A stretch of 64,000 nucleotides of DNA from Pseudomonas synxantha BG33R (GTDB lineage Bacteria > Pseudomonadota > Gammaproteobacteria > Pseudomonadales > Pseudomonadaceae), in NCBI RefSeq assembly GCF_000263715.2, contig NZ_CM001514.1, positions 3,723,674-3,787,673 on the forward strand, in the 5' to 3' direction. Numbering within the stretch: the stretch's first letter is position 1; every line of letters starts with the position of its first letter. This document shows positions 18,546-28,922 of this stretch, one piece after another. Below the pieces are notes generated by a model that had not been told where the DNA came from, searched no databases, and worked only from the letters and a program-made list of their open reading frames with translations. Made by a program: the position numbers and the translations under genes.

Positions 18546-19370
18546 TTAGAGGTTCACTACATTGACGAAACGCGAAGCAGCCGTCTCATCGATTTTCAAG
18601 CTGGTGAAATCGAACAGGTTGCGATCAGCTAGTTGAGACGGGATCACATTTTGCAGGCTGCGGAAGATGCTCTCGGTACGCCCGGGGGTCTTGCGCTCCC
18701 AGTCCAGCAGCATGTCCTTGACCACCTGGCGCTGCAGGTTTTCCTGGGAGCCGCACAGGTTGCAGGGGATGATCGGGAATTGCTTGAAGTCGGAGTACGC
18801 TTGGATGTCCTTCTCGTTGCAATACGCCAGCGGGCGGATTACCACATTGCGCCCGTCATCGGCGCGCAGCTTGGGCGGCATGGCCTTGAGCGAGCCATTG
18901 AAGAACATATTCAGGAAGAAGGTCTCGACGATGTCATCGCGGTGATGCCCCAGGGCCATCTTGGTCGCGCCGATCTCGTCGGCAAAGGTGTAGAGCGTGC
19001 CACGGCGCAGGCGCGAGCACAGCGAGCAGGTGGTCTTGCCTTCCGGGATCAGCTCCTTGACCACCGAGTAGGTGTCTTTCTCGACGATGTGGTACTCGAT
19101 GCCCAGTTCTTTCAGGTAGGCCGGCAGCACGTGCTCGGGAAAGCCTGGCTGTTTCTGGTCCATGTTGACGGCGACGATCTCGAACTGGATCGGCGCGACC
19201 TTTTGCAGGTGCAGCAGTACGTCGAGCATGGTGTAGCTGTCTTTGCCACCAGAGAGGCAGACCATGACCTTGTCACCGTCCTCGATCATGTTGAAATCGG
19301 CGACCGCTTCACCGGCCAGGCGACGCAGGCGTTTTTGCAGTTTGTTCTGGTTGACCGTAAGAGTGCCCAT
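18546..19370 (-). CDS. ttcA: tRNA 2-thiocytidine synthetase TtcA
   Basis: TtcA adds sulfur to cytidine 32 of several tRNAs, using ATP and an iron-sulfur cluster. The 274-residue protein has the PP-loop SGGKDS near residues 40-45 and the two cysteine pairs CSLC and CNLC that hold the cluster. The start at 19370 gives the usual family length; the reading extends another 95 codons upstream, but that part runs through a REP element and has no family similarity. It is one of several tRNA sulfur-modification genes in this window, with tusDCBE and mnmA. Confidence 0.95.
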   Translation of the reverse strand: MGTLTVNQNKLQKRLRRLAGEAVADFNMIEDGDKVMVCLSGGKDSYTMLDVLLHLQKVAPIQFEIVAVNMDQKQPGFPEHVLPAYLKELGIEYHIVEKDTYSVVKELIPEGKTTCSLCSRLRRGTLYTFADEIGATKMALGHHRDDIVETFFLNMFFNGSLKAMPPKLRADDGRNVVIRPLAYCNEKDIQAYSDFKQFPIIPCNLCGSQENLQRQVVKDMLLDWERKTPGRTESIFRSLQNVIPSQLADRNLFDFTSLKIDETAASRFVNVVNL

Positions 19371-19440
19371 GGCGCTTGGATCCGCTGAAGGTGTGTGACG
19401 AAAAGCGCAGCATTTTACCGATATGAGCGGCCGAGTTCCA

Positions 19441-19466
19441 ATGTGGGAAGGGGCTTGCTCCCACAT
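19441..19466. repeat. REP-like palindrome
   Basis: A single hairpin, ATGTGGGAAGGGGCTTGCTC then CCACAT. It is a slightly diverged member of the GTGGGAGGGGGCTTGC family and lies upstream of ttcA. Confidence 0.75.
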
Positions 19467-19549
19467 TTGACAGACCCCACCGCGATTAAGCGCCCTGTTT
19501 ACAGCGCAATTTGCTCTAAAGGCCCTACAGTTATTCCGGTCATCACTTC

Positions 19550-19572
19550 CTATACTGCGACTTGAGGTCGCA
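19550..19572 (+). promoter_or_regulatory. Candidate sigma-S -10 element with adjoining inverted repeat
   Basis: CTATACT at 19550-19556 equals the consensus -10 of RpoS promoters, and no good sigma-70 -35 lies 16-18 bases upstream. A six-base inverted repeat TGCGAC-N5-GTCGCA starts at 19556. The element is about 100 bases upstream of the Yip1 gene. Confidence 0.4.
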
Positions 19573-19653
19573 CACATATCCAGACCTTTCAGGCCATCTG
19601 GCCGCTGGGCGCTCCGATGGGGGGCGATGGTAATAACGACAGGAGTGACTGGC

Positions 19654-20256
19654 ATGATCCATCACGTCGTGGGGCTTTTTACCCATCCCGACCAGGAATG
19701 GCGAGAAATCCGTGGCGATAAAGAAGAAAGCATCGGCCACATGTACCTCACTCACACCCTGATTCTCGCGGCGATCCCCGCCGTGTCCGCCTTTATCGGC
19801 ACCACCCAGGTCGGCTGGGTCATCGGCAACCGGGCGCCGGTGATGTTGACCCAGGAAAGCGCGCTGTGGATGACGCTCATGTCTTACGCGGCCATGCTTG
19901 GCGGCGTTGCGGTGATGGGCGCGTTCATTCACTGGATGGCCCGCACCTACGACGCCAGCCCCAGCATGGCACGCTGCGTGGCCTTCGCCACCTATACCGC
20001 AACGCCACTGTTTGTCGGCGGGCTGGCGGCACTCTACCCGCATATGTGGCTGGGCATGGTGGTCGGCACGGCGGCCATTTGCTACACGGTGTACCTGCTC
20101 TACGTGGGGCTGCCGACCTTCATGAGTATCGACCCGGACGAAGGCTTCCTGTTTTCCAGTTCGGTGTTGGCCGTGGGCCTGGTGGTACTGGTGGCGATCA
20201 TGGCGTTTACCGTGATCGTCTGGGGCCTGGGCGTAGGGCCCATCTACACCAACTAG
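19654..20256 (+). CDS. Yip1-family membrane protein
   Basis: A 200-residue protein with an N-terminal soluble segment (about 25 residues including [10 protein letters not shown], typical of the bacterial Yip1 family) and five transmembrane helices. The biochemical role in bacteria is unknown. The ATG at 19654 has AGGAG seven bases upstream, whereas the upstream in-frame start lacks one. A small GCCACC hairpin ends the transcript. A candidate RpoS-type -10 lies about 100 bases upstream. Confidence 0.85.
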   Translation: MIHHVVGLFTHPDQEWREIRGDKEESIGHMYLTHTLILAAIPAVSAFIGTTQVGWVIGNRAPVMLTQESALWMTLMSYAAMLGGVAVMGAFIHWMARTYDASPSMARCVAFATYTATPLFVGGLAALYPHMWLGMVVGTAAICYTVYLLYVGLPTFMSIDPDEGFLFSSSVLAVGLVVLVAIMAFTVIVWGLGVGPIYTN

Positions 20257-20274
20257 GCAACTCAACCCGCAGGC

Positions 20275-20297
20275 AAGGCCACCGCAAGGTGGCTTTG
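20275..20297 (+). terminator. Terminator after Yip1 gene
   Basis: The stem GCCACC-GCAA-GGTGGC at 20278-20293 is followed by TTTG. It is a modest Rho-independent terminator about 20 bases after the stop. Confidence 0.55.
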
Positions 20298-20384
20298 TGC
20301 GTTATGCATGACCATTCGGCGCCTGACAGATTCGGAAACACCCTGCTTTGCGGCATACTGGGCGTCTCTGGAGATTTGTACAGC

Positions 20385-20879
20385 ATGCCCGAGCAACTCA
20401 ATACCCGCGTCGAAGATTGTTTCCTGCAAGCCGAATCCTTTTTCAAACGAAGCTTCAAACGCCCCCAGGTCAGCCTCAAGCTGCGGGGCCAGAAAGCCGG
20501 TGTCGCGCATTTGCACGAGAACCTGCTGCGCTTCAACCCGCAGTTGTACCGTGAAAACAGCCAGCATTTTCTCAAGCAAACCGTGGCCCACGAAGTGGCG
20601 CACCTGATTGCCCACCAGTTGTTTGGCGAGCGTATCCAGCCCCACGGCGAGGAATGGCAGTTGATCATGCGCGGGGTCTACGAACTGCCGCCGGACCGCT
20701 GCCATACCTATGAGGTCAAGCGCCGCCAGGTGACCCGTTATATCTACCGCTGCCCGTGCGCGGACAGTGACTTCCCGTTCTCGCCGCAGCGCCATGGCCT
20801 GGTGAACCAGGGGCGGCGGTATTTGTGTCGGCGGTGTCGGCAGACTCTGGTGTTCACTGGGGAAACTCGAGTGGAATGA
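20385..20879 (+). CDS. sprT: SprT family zinc metalloprotein
   Basis: A 164-residue protein of the SprT family, the bacterial relatives of the DNA-protein-crosslink protease Spartan. It has the zinc site HEVAH near residues 70-74 with a further HGEEW histidine, and a C-terminal zinc-ribbon-like CxC...CRRC segment. The start at 20385 gives the family length and is preceded by TGGAGA; the upstream open reading overlaps the Yip1 gene and is shadow. Whether the bacterial protein is an active protease is not established. Confidence 0.9.
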   Translation: MPEQLNTRVEDCFLQAESFFKRSFKRPQVSLKLRGQKAGVAHLHENLLRFNPQLYRENSQHFLKQTVAHEVAHLIAHQLFGERIQPHGEEWQLIMRGVYELPPDRCHTYEVKRRQVTRYIYRCPCADSDFPFSPQRHGLVNQGRRYLCRRCRQTLVFTGETRVE

Positions 20880-20886
20880 GGGCCTC

Positions 20887-20961
20887 TTCGCAGGCAAGCC
20901 AGCTCCCACATCAGGATCTGTGAACGCAATCAAAATGTGGGAGCTGGCTTGCCTGCGAAAG
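20887..20961. repeat. REPIN (two inverted REP units)
   Basis: CGCAGGCAAGCCAGCTCCCACAT on the left is mirrored by a GTGGGAGCTGGCTTGCCTGC unit on the right, about 28 bases apart. It lies between the convergent sprT and CoA-transferase genes. Confidence 0.88.
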
Positions 20962-20972
20962 CGTCCGCTCAG

Positions 20973-22148
20973 TCAACCTACAACCTTGGCCTGACGCAAT
21001 TCATCTATCCGCTGAGCACCGAACCCCAGCTCCACCAACACCTCGTCACTATGCGCCCCCACTGCCACCCCAATATGCCTGGGCGCCGGCAACCCTTCTG
21101 AGAACTTCAGCGGGCAGGCCAATTGCGCTTGTGTCGAGCCATCCCCCCGGGGCACATGGCTGACCAATGCCCGAGCCTTCAACTGCGGATGCTCAACAGC
21201 CTCCGCCAAGCTCAACACCGGCTCAACACACGCATCCACCCCGGCGAACAACTCGCACAGTTCCTCAAAACTGCGCTTCTCGAATTCCACCTGCAATGCC
21301 TGCTTCAAGGCCCCCTGCTGTTCAGGCTTCACGCTGTGGGCCGCCAGCTCCGGCCTTCCGAGCGCCTCACACAATTGCTGCATAAAGGCCGGCTCCAAAC
21401 TCCCCACCGACATCCAGCGCCCATCGCGAGTGCGATAGTAATCGTAAAAACTGCCACCATTGAGTACATGATTCTCCCACTCCGGCTCCAGCCCGCAGGC
21501 CAGATAGCCAGCCCCGGCCATGGCGTTCAGGCTGAACGAACAATCGGTCATGCTCACATCCAGGTATTGCCCCACTCCGCTCTGCTGCCTGGCAATCACC
21601 GCCGCCAGCAAGCCCACCACCGCATGCAGCGAACCACCTGCCACGTCCGCCAGTTGCACGCCCAGCGGCAACGGCCCGCTGTCCCGCCGCCCGGTGTGAC
21701 TGGCCACACCGGCCAACGCCAGGTAATTGATATCGTGCCCGGCGCGGTCCTTGTAAGGGCCGGTCTGGCCGTAGCCGGTAATCGACACATAAATCAACCC
21801 GGGATTGATCGCCTTCAGCGCCTCATAACCCAGCCCCAGGCGCTCCATGACCCCAGGGCGAAACTGTTCGAGCAGGATGTCATGGCCCTTGACCAGCTCA
21901 CGCACGATCTCCACCGCCTCGGCCTGCTTGAGATCCAGGGCCAGGCTGCGCTTGTTGCGGTTCAGATACGCGTGACTGGCCGACGTACCCTGATCATGGG
22001 GCGGCAGCACCCGCAACAAGTCCATGCGCGTGGGCGATTCGATACGCAGCACCTCGGCGCCCATATCCGCCAGCATCAACGAGGCAAACGGGCCGGGCAG
22101 CAAGGTGGAAAAATCCAGCACTTTAAGGGACGCCAAGGGACCAGACAT
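20973..22148 (-). CDS. CaiB/BaiF family CoA-transferase
   Basis: A 391-residue family III CoA-transferase. It has the N-terminal KVLDFSTLLPGPFASLMLADMGAEV, YLNRNKRSLALDLK, and the catalytic aspartate region AGHDINYLALAG near residues 153-164. Such enzymes move CoA between acyl groups through a glutamyl- or aspartyl-CoA intermediate; some are racemases (alpha-methylacyl-CoA racemase). The substrate cannot be told from the sequence. The start at 22148 has GGAG five bases upstream. It is transcribed divergently from tusD and has no partner gene. Confidence 0.85.
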   Translation of the reverse strand: MSGPLASLKVLDFSTLLPGPFASLMLADMGAEVLRIESPTRMDLLRVLPPHDQGTSASHAYLNRNKRSLALDLKQAEAVEIVRELVKGHDILLEQFRPGVMERLGLGYEALKAINPGLIYVSITGYGQTGPYKDRAGHDINYLALAGVASHTGRRDSGPLPLGVQLADVAGGSLHAVVGLLAAVIARQQSGVGQYLDVSMTDCSFSLNAMAGAGYLACGLEPEWENHVLNGGSFYDYYRTRDGRWMSVGSLEPAFMQQLCEALGRPELAAHSVKPEQQGALKQALQVEFEKRSFEELCELFAGVDACVEPVLSLAEAVEHPQLKARALVSHVPRGDGSTQAQLACPLKFSEGLPAPRHIGVAVGAHSDEVLVELGFGAQRIDELRQAKVVG

Positions 22149-22305
22149 AGAGACTCCATTCGGGTTGCGATCACCCACAGACTAGGCAGCCTGACGGCTA
22201 CCGGCAATCGTCAGAACGATCAGTGACAGTGACCGTTTTGATCACGGCGGGCTTTTTCGCGGCGGCGGCTTTATCATTGGCCGACGTTTGTTGGCAGAGT
22301 CTCCC

Positions 22306-22698
22306 ATGAAGTTCGCGATTGCACTGTATAGCGCCGCCCACGCGCCCTCCTCGCGCCGCGCCCTGCTGTTCGCACAGGCAGCGCTGGCGGGCGGGCATGA
22401 GATTGTGCGGCTGTTTTTTTATCAGGATGGCGTGTACAGCGCGTCCAATAACATCGTAGCGCCCCAGGACGAGCCAGACATTGCGCGCCAATGGCGCGAG
22501 TTTGTCAGCCAGCACCAGCTCGACGGCGTGGTGTGCATCGCCGCCGCCTTGCGCCGTGGTGTACTGAACGCCGAGGAGGCCGCACGCTATCAACGCAGCG
22601 CGGTCAATCTGCAGGCGCCATGGGCGTTATCGGGCCTTGGGCAGTTGCATGACGCAATCCAGGATGCCGACCGCCTGATCTGTTTTGGAGGGCCGTGA
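22306..22698 (+). CDS. tusD: Sulfurtransferase TusD (DsrE-like)
   Basis: A 130-residue DsrE-fold protein. TusD carries the persulfide in the TusBCD complex that relays sulfur from TusA to TusE for 2-thiouridine at tRNA position 34. The catalytic cysteine is Cys77 in DGVVCIAAALRRG. The ATG at 22306 fits the family start MKFAIALYS. It is the first gene of a tight tusDCBE-ybiB operon; tusC follows one base after its stop. MnmA, which uses this sulfur, is encoded at about 44 kb in the same window. Confidence 0.95.
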   Translation: MKFAIALYSAAHAPSSRRALLFAQAALAGGHEIVRLFFYQDGVYSASNNIVAPQDEPDIARQWREFVSQHQLDGVVCIAAALRRGVLNAEEAARYQRSAVNLQAPWALSGLGQLHDAIQDADRLICFGGP

Positions 22699-22699
22699 G

Positions 22700-23050
22700 A
22701 TGTCCAAATCCTTATTGGTGATCAGCCGACAGCCGCCGTGGTCCGGGCCAAGTGCGCGGGAAGCACTGGATATCGTGCTGGCGGGTGGCGCGTTTGATCT
22801 GCCCATTGGTCTGCTGTTTCTGGATGACGGTGTGTTCCAGCTGGCGCCGCATCAGGCCGCCAAGGCCGTGCAACAAAAAGACCTGAGCGCCAACTTGCAG
22901 GCATTGGGCCTGTTCGGCATTGATGACGTGTTCGCCTGCGGCCACAGCCTGTCCGCACGCGGGTTGCTGCCGCCCGCCAATGCGCAGACGCTGCACAGCC
23001 AAGCCATTTGCGAGCTGATTGATCGTTACGACCAGGTGATTACCCTCTGA
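22700..23050 (+). CDS. tusC: Sulfur relay protein TusC
   Basis: A 116-residue DsrF-like subunit of the TusBCD hexamer. It has the family's SLLVISRQPPWSGPSAREALD opening and LLFLDDGVFQL. Unlike TusD it is not itself the persulfide carrier. Its ATG follows the tusD stop by one base, with GGAGG inside the end of tusD. It overlaps tusB by one base (TGATG). Confidence 0.94.
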   Translation: MSKSLLVISRQPPWSGPSAREALDIVLAGGAFDLPIGLLFLDDGVFQLAPHQAAKAVQQKDLSANLQALGLFGIDDVFACGHSLSARGLLPPANAQTLHSQAICELIDRYDQVITL

Positions 23051-23328
23051 TGTCGACTCTACATGTGGTGTCTCACTCTCCCTTTACCGATAGCCGCCTC
23101 GACAGCTGCCTGCGCATCTGCGGCGCTCAGGACGCAATCCTGCTGTGTGGCGACGGTGCCTACGCGCTGCACACACCCGCCCTGCAAAGCAAAGGCGTGA
23201 AGGTCTTTGTACTGGCCGAAGACATGCAGGCGCGCAACCTGCCGCTTCCCGACTGGGCTGACAGCGTGGATTATCCAGGTTTCGTGCAACTGTCGATCGA
23301 CTACGACAAGGTCAACACCTGGCTATGA
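23050..23328 (+). CDS. tusB: Sulfur relay protein TusB
   Basis: A 92-residue DsrH-like protein, the third subunit of the TusBCD complex. It has the pattern LHVVSHSPF...LRICGAQDAILLCGDGAYAL typical of the family. It is coupled to tusC by a TGATG overlap and to tusE by a four-base overlap, so the subunits are made in step. Confidence 0.93.
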   Translation: MSTLHVVSHSPFTDSRLDSCLRICGAQDAILLCGDGAYALHTPALQSKGVKVFVLAEDMQARNLPLPDWADSVDYPGFVQLSIDYDKVNTWL

Positions 23329-23660
23329 ACACCCTGACCGTCGGCACACGCAGCCTCGAACTGGACAAGGACGGTTACCTCGTCGACCTCAATGACTGGT
23401 CCGATGAGGTGGCGCACGCCCTGGCCGCTGCCGAAGCCCTGGAGCTGACCGCGGATCACTGGGAAATCCTCAAGCTGCTGCGCCAGTTCTATACCGAATT
23501 CCAGCTGTCCCCCGCCACACGCCCGCTGATCAAGTACACCGCCTTGAAACTGGGTCCGGAAAAGGGCAACAGCCTGCGTCTAAACAAACTGTTCAACGGC
23601 ACTCCCGCCAAACTCGCCGCCAAGCTGGCGGGCCTGCCCAGGCCGACGAATTGCTTATGA
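23325..23660 (+). CDS. tusE: Sulfur acceptor protein TusE (DsrC family)
   Basis: A 111-residue DsrC-family protein that accepts sulfur from TusD and passes it to MnmA on the tRNA. The functional cysteine is the penultimate residue (Cys110 in PTNCL). The second cysteine found in DsrC proteins of sulfur oxidisers is absent, which supports the TusE role. EILKLLRQFY and LGPEKGNSLRLNKLF are conserved. Its end overlaps the ybiB start (ATGA). Confidence 0.95.
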   Translation: MNTLTVGTRSLELDKDGYLVDLNDWSDEVAHALAAAEALELTADHWEILKLLRQFYTEFQLSPATRPLIKYTALKLGPEKGNSLRLNKLFNGTPAKLAAKLAGLPRPTNCL

Positions 23661-24658
23661 CCGACTTCACCCCATTGACCCTCAACACGCCCGAAGAGCA
23701 CCCTTTTGCCCAGTTCGTGCGCATCCTCGGCAAAGGCAAGCGCGGCGCGCGCAACCTCACCCGCGAAGAAGCGCGGCAAGCCATGGGCATGTTGCTCGAC
23801 GAAAAGGTCGAGGACACCCAGCTCGGCGCCTTTTTGATGCTGCTGCGTCACAAGGAAGAGAGCCCGGAAGAACTGGCCGGTTTCACCGAAGCGGTACGTG
23901 AACGCCTGGATGCACCGGCGTTGAACGTGGATATCGACTGGCCGACCTACGCCGGCAAAAAGCGCCATCTGCCGTGGTTTCTGCTGGCGGCCAAATGCCT
24001 GGCGCAAAACGGTGTGCGCATTCTGATGCACGGCGGCGGTGCCCACACGGCGGGCCGCCTGTACACCGAGCAACTGCTGGAGACGTTGCGGATCCCGCTG
24101 TGCCGCAATTGGCAGCAGGTGGGAAGCGCCTTCGAGCAGGGCAACCTGGCCTTTATCCCGCTGGGCGACTGGGCGCCGCAATTGCAACGCATGATCGACC
24201 TGCGCAACACCCTCGGCCTGCGCTCGCCCATTCATTCCCTGGCGCGGCTGCTTAACCCGCTGAATGCGCGCTGCGGCCTGCAAAGCATTTTCCACCCGGG
24301 CTACCAGGGCGTGCACCGCGATGCCAGCGGCCTGCTCGGGGACAATGTGATCGTGGTCAAGGGCGACGGCGGCGAGATCGAAATCAACCCCGACACCCTC
24401 AGTCACCTGTATGGCACCACCGGCGGCCAGAGTTGGGACGAAGAGTGGCCCGCCCTCTCCGCCCAGCGTCACGTCAAACCGGCGACGCTTGAGCCTGAAC
24501 AGTTGAACGCGTTGTGGCGCGGCGAAGTCGAGGACAGCTACCCGCAACTGGCGCTGATCGCCACCATGGCCCTGGCGTTGCGCGGTCTCGGCCACCCGCG
24601 GCAACAGGCCTTCGAATTGGCCCAGCAATACTGGGATGCACGGGATAAATCGATTTAG
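23657..24658 (+). CDS. ybiB: TrpD2/YbiB-type protein (glycosyl transferase family)
   Basis: A 333-residue protein with the two-domain fold of anthranilate phosphoribosyltransferase. It has an N-terminal helical part with ARNLTREEARQAMGMLLDEKVEDTQLGAFLMLLR and a larger C-terminal part with MHGGGAHTAGRLYTEQLLE. In this subfamily the PRPP-binding signature of true TrpD is changed. E. coli YbiB has been shown to bind nucleic acid rather than make anthranilate derivatives. The reading is coupled to tusE, so a link to tRNA or RNA metabolism is plausible but inferred. Confidence 0.82.
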   Translation: MTDFTPLTLNTPEEHPFAQFVRILGKGKRGARNLTREEARQAMGMLLDEKVEDTQLGAFLMLLRHKEESPEELAGFTEAVRERLDAPALNVDIDWPTYAGKKRHLPWFLLAAKCLAQNGVRILMHGGGAHTAGRLYTEQLLETLRIPLCRNWQQVGSAFEQGNLAFIPLGDWAPQLQRMIDLRNTLGLRSPIHSLARLLNPLNARCGLQSIFHPGYQGVHRDASGLLGDNVIVVKGDGGEIEINPDTLSHLYGTTGGQSWDEEWPALSAQRHVKPATLEPEQLNALWRGEVEDSYPQLALIATMALALRGLGHPRQQAFELAQQYWDARDKSI

Positions 24659-24746
24659 TCGATCATTCACCCCCGGTCTTTGCGCTTTTAGTTCGAACTC
24701 ATCCCTTTAGACTGGACTCCAACGTTTAACAGCCAAGGAGCCAGTC

Positions 24747-25742
24747 ATGGGTTTGCTGATTGAAGGACAGTGGAAAGACCAGTGGTATGAAAGCAGCGCA
24801 GATGGCGCTTTCCAACGGGAACAGGCACAACGTCGCAACTGGGTGACCGCCGATGGCGCGCCCGGCCCGAGTGGCGAAGGTGGCTTCAAGGCTGAGGCCG
24901 GCCGCTATCACCTCTACGTGTCCCTGGCCTGCCCCTGGGCGCACCGCACCCTGATCCTGCGCAAGCTCAAAGGTCTGGAAAGCCTGATCGACGTGTCAGT
25001 GGTCAGCTGGTTGATGCTGGAAAACGGCTGGACCTTCGACAAGGCCCACGGCTCCAGCGGTGACAAACTGGACGATCTGGCCTTCATGCACCAGCGCTAC
25101 ACCGCCGATACGGCCGACTACACCGGGCGCGTCACCGTGCCGGTGCTGTGGGACAAAAAACTCAAGCGCATCGTCAGCAATGAATCGGCGGAAATCATCC
25201 GCATGTTCAACAGCGCGTTCAACGGGCTGACCGGCAATACCCTGGATTTTTATCCCGACACGCTGCGGCCGACCATCGACGCCCTGAACGAACGTATCTA
25301 CCCGGCCGTGAACAACGGCGTATACCGCGCAGGTTTTGCCACGTCACAACAGGCGTATGAACGTGCGTTTGATGATGTGTTTGCCGAGCTGGATCATTTG
25401 GAACAACACCTGGGCCAGCATCGTTATCTGGCCGGAGAGTACCTGACCGAGGCGGATGTGCGGCTGTTCACCACGTTGATTCGCTTTGACGCGGTGTATT
25501 ACAGCCACTTCAAGTGCAACCTGCGGCGGATTGCCGATTATGCGAATTTGTCGAATTGGCTAAGGGAGATGTATCAGTGGCCGGGCGTGGCCGAGACGGT
25601 GGACTTTGCCCATATCAAGGGGCATTACTATGCCAGCCATCGCACGATCAACCCGACCGGTATTGTGCCGAAGGGGCCGTTGCAAGAGTTTGACAACAGC
25701 CATGATCAGGCGCGACTTTCAGGTAAAGGTGTCTTTAGCTGA
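24747..25742 (+). CDS. Glutathionyl-hydroquinone reductase (YqjG/ECM4 family)
   Basis: A 331-residue Xi-class glutathione transferase that reduces glutathionyl-hydroquinones with glutathione. The catalytic cysteine lies in SLACPWAHRTLI near residue 60, where other transferases have serine or tyrosine. The conserved NESAEIIRMFN glutathione-site motif and the C-terminal helical domain with YLTEADVRLFTTLIRFD are present. The start has AAGGAG about seven bases upstream. It is a single-gene unit, convergent with cysG. Confidence 0.92.
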   Translation: MGLLIEGQWKDQWYESSADGAFQREQAQRRNWVTADGAPGPSGEGGFKAEAGRYHLYVSLACPWAHRTLILRKLKGLESLIDVSVVSWLMLENGWTFDKAHGSSGDKLDDLAFMHQRYTADTADYTGRVTVPVLWDKKLKRIVSNESAEIIRMFNSAFNGLTGNTLDFYPDTLRPTIDALNERIYPAVNNGVYRAGFATSQQAYERAFDDVFAELDHLEQHLGQHRYLAGEYLTEADVRLFTTLIRFDAVYYSHFKCNLRRIADYANLSNWLREMYQWPGVAETVDFAHIKGHYYASHRTINPTGIVPKGPLQEFDNSHDQARLSGKGVFS

Positions 25743-25771
25743 TCTGGATTATCGGTTGTATTTGATGGCCT

Positions 25772-25848
25772 CATCGGGAGCAAGCCCCCTCCCACATTTT
25801 GACTGTGTTCACAAACCAAAATGTGGGAGGGGGCTTGCTCCCGATGCT
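25772..25848. repeat. REPIN (two inverted REP units)
   Basis: CATCGGGAGCAAGCCCCCTC on the left is mirrored by GTGGGAGGGGGCTTGCTCCC then GATG on the right, with about 25 bases between. It lies between two convergent genes, starting 30 bases after one stop and ending 9 bases before the other. Confidence 0.9.
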
Positions 25849-25856
25849 TTTAAGGC

Positions 25857-27251
25857 TCAGACCTGAGACTGAGCCCCTTCAAACCATTTGAGCTTCTCGC
25901 GCAACACCACCACCTCACCCACGATCACCAGCGTCGGTGCATGTACTTCATGCTCCGCCACCATGCGCGGCAAGTCCGCCAGGGTGCCGGTAAACACGCG
26001 CTGGTTGGAAGTGGTGCCCTGCTGGATCAAAGCCGCCGGTGTGTCCGCCGAGCGCCCGTGCTTGATCAACTGCTCACAAATGATCGGCAAGCCAATCAGG
26101 CCCATGTAGAACACCAGGGTCTGCGACGGCCCGACCAGGTCCTGCCAGGGCAGATCCGACGTATTGTTCTTCAGGTGCCCGGTGATGAAGCGCACCGATT
26201 GCGCATAGTCACGGTGCGTCAGCGGAATCCCGGCATACGCGGCACAACCACTGGCCGCCGTGATCCCTGGCACCACCTGGAACGGGATGCCATGGGCCGC
26301 CAATTCCTCGATTTCTTCGCCACCGCGCCCAAAAATGAACGGATCGCCGCCCTTGAGGCGCAGCACGCGCTTGCCTTGCTTGGCCAGGTCGACCAGTTGC
26401 TGGTTGATCTGATCCTGGGGCACAGCGTGGTCGGCACGCCGCTTGCCGACGTAAACCCGCTCGGCATCACGACGGCACAGTTCCAGGATCGCCGGCGCAA
26501 CCAGACGGTCGTACAGCACCACGTCGGCCTGCTGCATCAGGCGCAAGGCACGAAAGGTGAGCAAGTCCGGGTCACCCGGGCCTGCACCCACCAGGTACAC
26601 CTCGCCGGGTGCATAAGGTGGCGCGCCATTGACCTTTTCGATCAACAGGCGCTCAGCTTCATCGCCCTGCCCGGCCAGTTGACGGTCGGCAATCGGCCCC
26701 TGGAACACCTCTTCCCAGAACGCCCGGCGCTGCTGCACATCCGGGTACAAACCTTTGACCTGGGCGCGAAAACGCGCGGCCAAACCGGCTAATTGGCCGT
26801 AGGTGGACGGAATCCAGGTTTCCAGCTTGGCGCGGATCAAGCGCGCCAGCACTGGCGCGTCGCCGCCGCTGGACACCGCAATCACCAACGGCGAACGGTC
26901 GACAATCGCCGGGAAGATCACGCTGCACAAGGCCGGCGCATCCACAACATTGACCGGCACGCAACGGCGCTTGGCCTCACTGGACACTTGCGCGTTCAGC
27001 GGCTCGTCGTCCGTTGCCGCGATGATCAGGGTGCAACCCTCCAGGTCAGCCTCCTGATAACCGCGCAAAATCAGTTCCCCGCCACTGCCCAGTACCAGTT
27101 CACGCAACTGGTCTTCGATCTGGGGAGCAACCACCCGCAGCAACGCACCGGCGTCGGCCAGCAGCCGGGATTTGCGCAAGGCAATCTCCCCGCCACCGAC
27201 GACCAACACTCGACTGCCGCGCAGGTTATGAAACAGCGGCAGAAATTCCAT
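25857..27251 (-). CDS. cysG: Siroheme synthase CysG (trifunctional)
   Basis: A 464-residue fusion. The N-terminal half (about 1-200) is the precorrin-2 dehydrogenase/ferrochelatase, with [15 protein letters not shown] at residues 17-31. The C-terminal half is uroporphyrinogen-III methyltransferase, with [20 protein letters not shown] near 219-238 and [13 protein letters not shown]. It makes siroheme for sulfite and nitrite reductases. It starts directly against the serS stop and is the last gene of the ftsK-lolA-rarA-crcB-serS-cysG run. A REPIN follows the stop. Confidence 0.96.
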   Translation of the reverse strand: MEFLPLFHNLRGSRVLVVGGGEIALRKSRLLADAGALLRVVAPQIEDQLRELVLGSGGELILRGYQEADLEGCTLIIAATDDEPLNAQVSSEAKRRCVPVNVVDAPALCSVIFPAIVDRSPLVIAVSSGGDAPVLARLIRAKLETWIPSTYGQLAGLAARFRAQVKGLYPDVQQRRAFWEEVFQGPIADRQLAGQGDEAERLLIEKVNGAPPYAPGEVYLVGAGPGDPDLLTFRALRLMQQADVVLYDRLVAPAILELCRRDAERVYVGKRRADHAVPQDQINQQLVDLAKQGKRVLRLKGGDPFIFGRGGEEIEELAAHGIPFQVVPGITAASGCAAYAGIPLTHRDYAQSVRFITGHLKNNTSDLPWQDLVGPSQTLVFYMGLIGLPIICEQLIKHGRSADTPAALIQQGTTSNQRVFTGTLADLPRMVAEHEVHAPTLVIVGEVVVLREKLKWFEGAQSQV

Positions 27252-28544
<1,293 letters not shown>

Positions 28545-28547
28545 TTA

Positions 28548-28922
28548 TCAAAGTTTGGTCAAGGACAGGCCGGCCCAGGTGGCGAGCAGCCCGCCGAACA
28601 CGCTGATGCCCAGGTACCCGAAGGCGACCAGGGCCTGCCCGCTTTCCAGCAGGCGCAGCGTATCCAGTGAAAAGGATGAAAAGGTCGTCAGACCGCCTAC
28701 AAAACCGACAATCAAGCCGGCGCGAATTTCAATCGGCACTTCCGGGCGCAACAGGAACCAGCCGTACAACAGCCCGATAATCAAACAGCCCACCAGGTTG
28801 ACTGCCAGGGTCGCCGCATAAAAATGCTTCGGCCACTGGGCGCTGACCCAGGTGCTGGTGGCGAAACGCAATAATGTACCAGCGATGCCAGCTGCGGACA
28901 CGGCAAGAATCGTCTTGAGCAC
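28548..28922 (-). CDS. crcB: Fluoride exporter CrcB (Fluc)
   Basis: A 124-residue membrane protein with four transmembrane helices and the family signature [12 protein letters not shown] near residues 75-86. Fluc proteins are dual-topology homodimers that let fluoride leave the cell. I see no fluoride riboswitch in front of it, because the gene overlaps the rarA stop by one base and is read from the upstream operon. Confidence 0.95.
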   Translation of the reverse strand: MLKTILAVSAAGIAGTLLRFATSTWVSAQWPKHFYAATLAVNLVGCLIIGLLYGWFLLRPEVPIEIRAGLIVGFVGGLTTFSSFSLDTLRLLESGQALVAFGYLGISVFGGLLATWAGLSLTKL

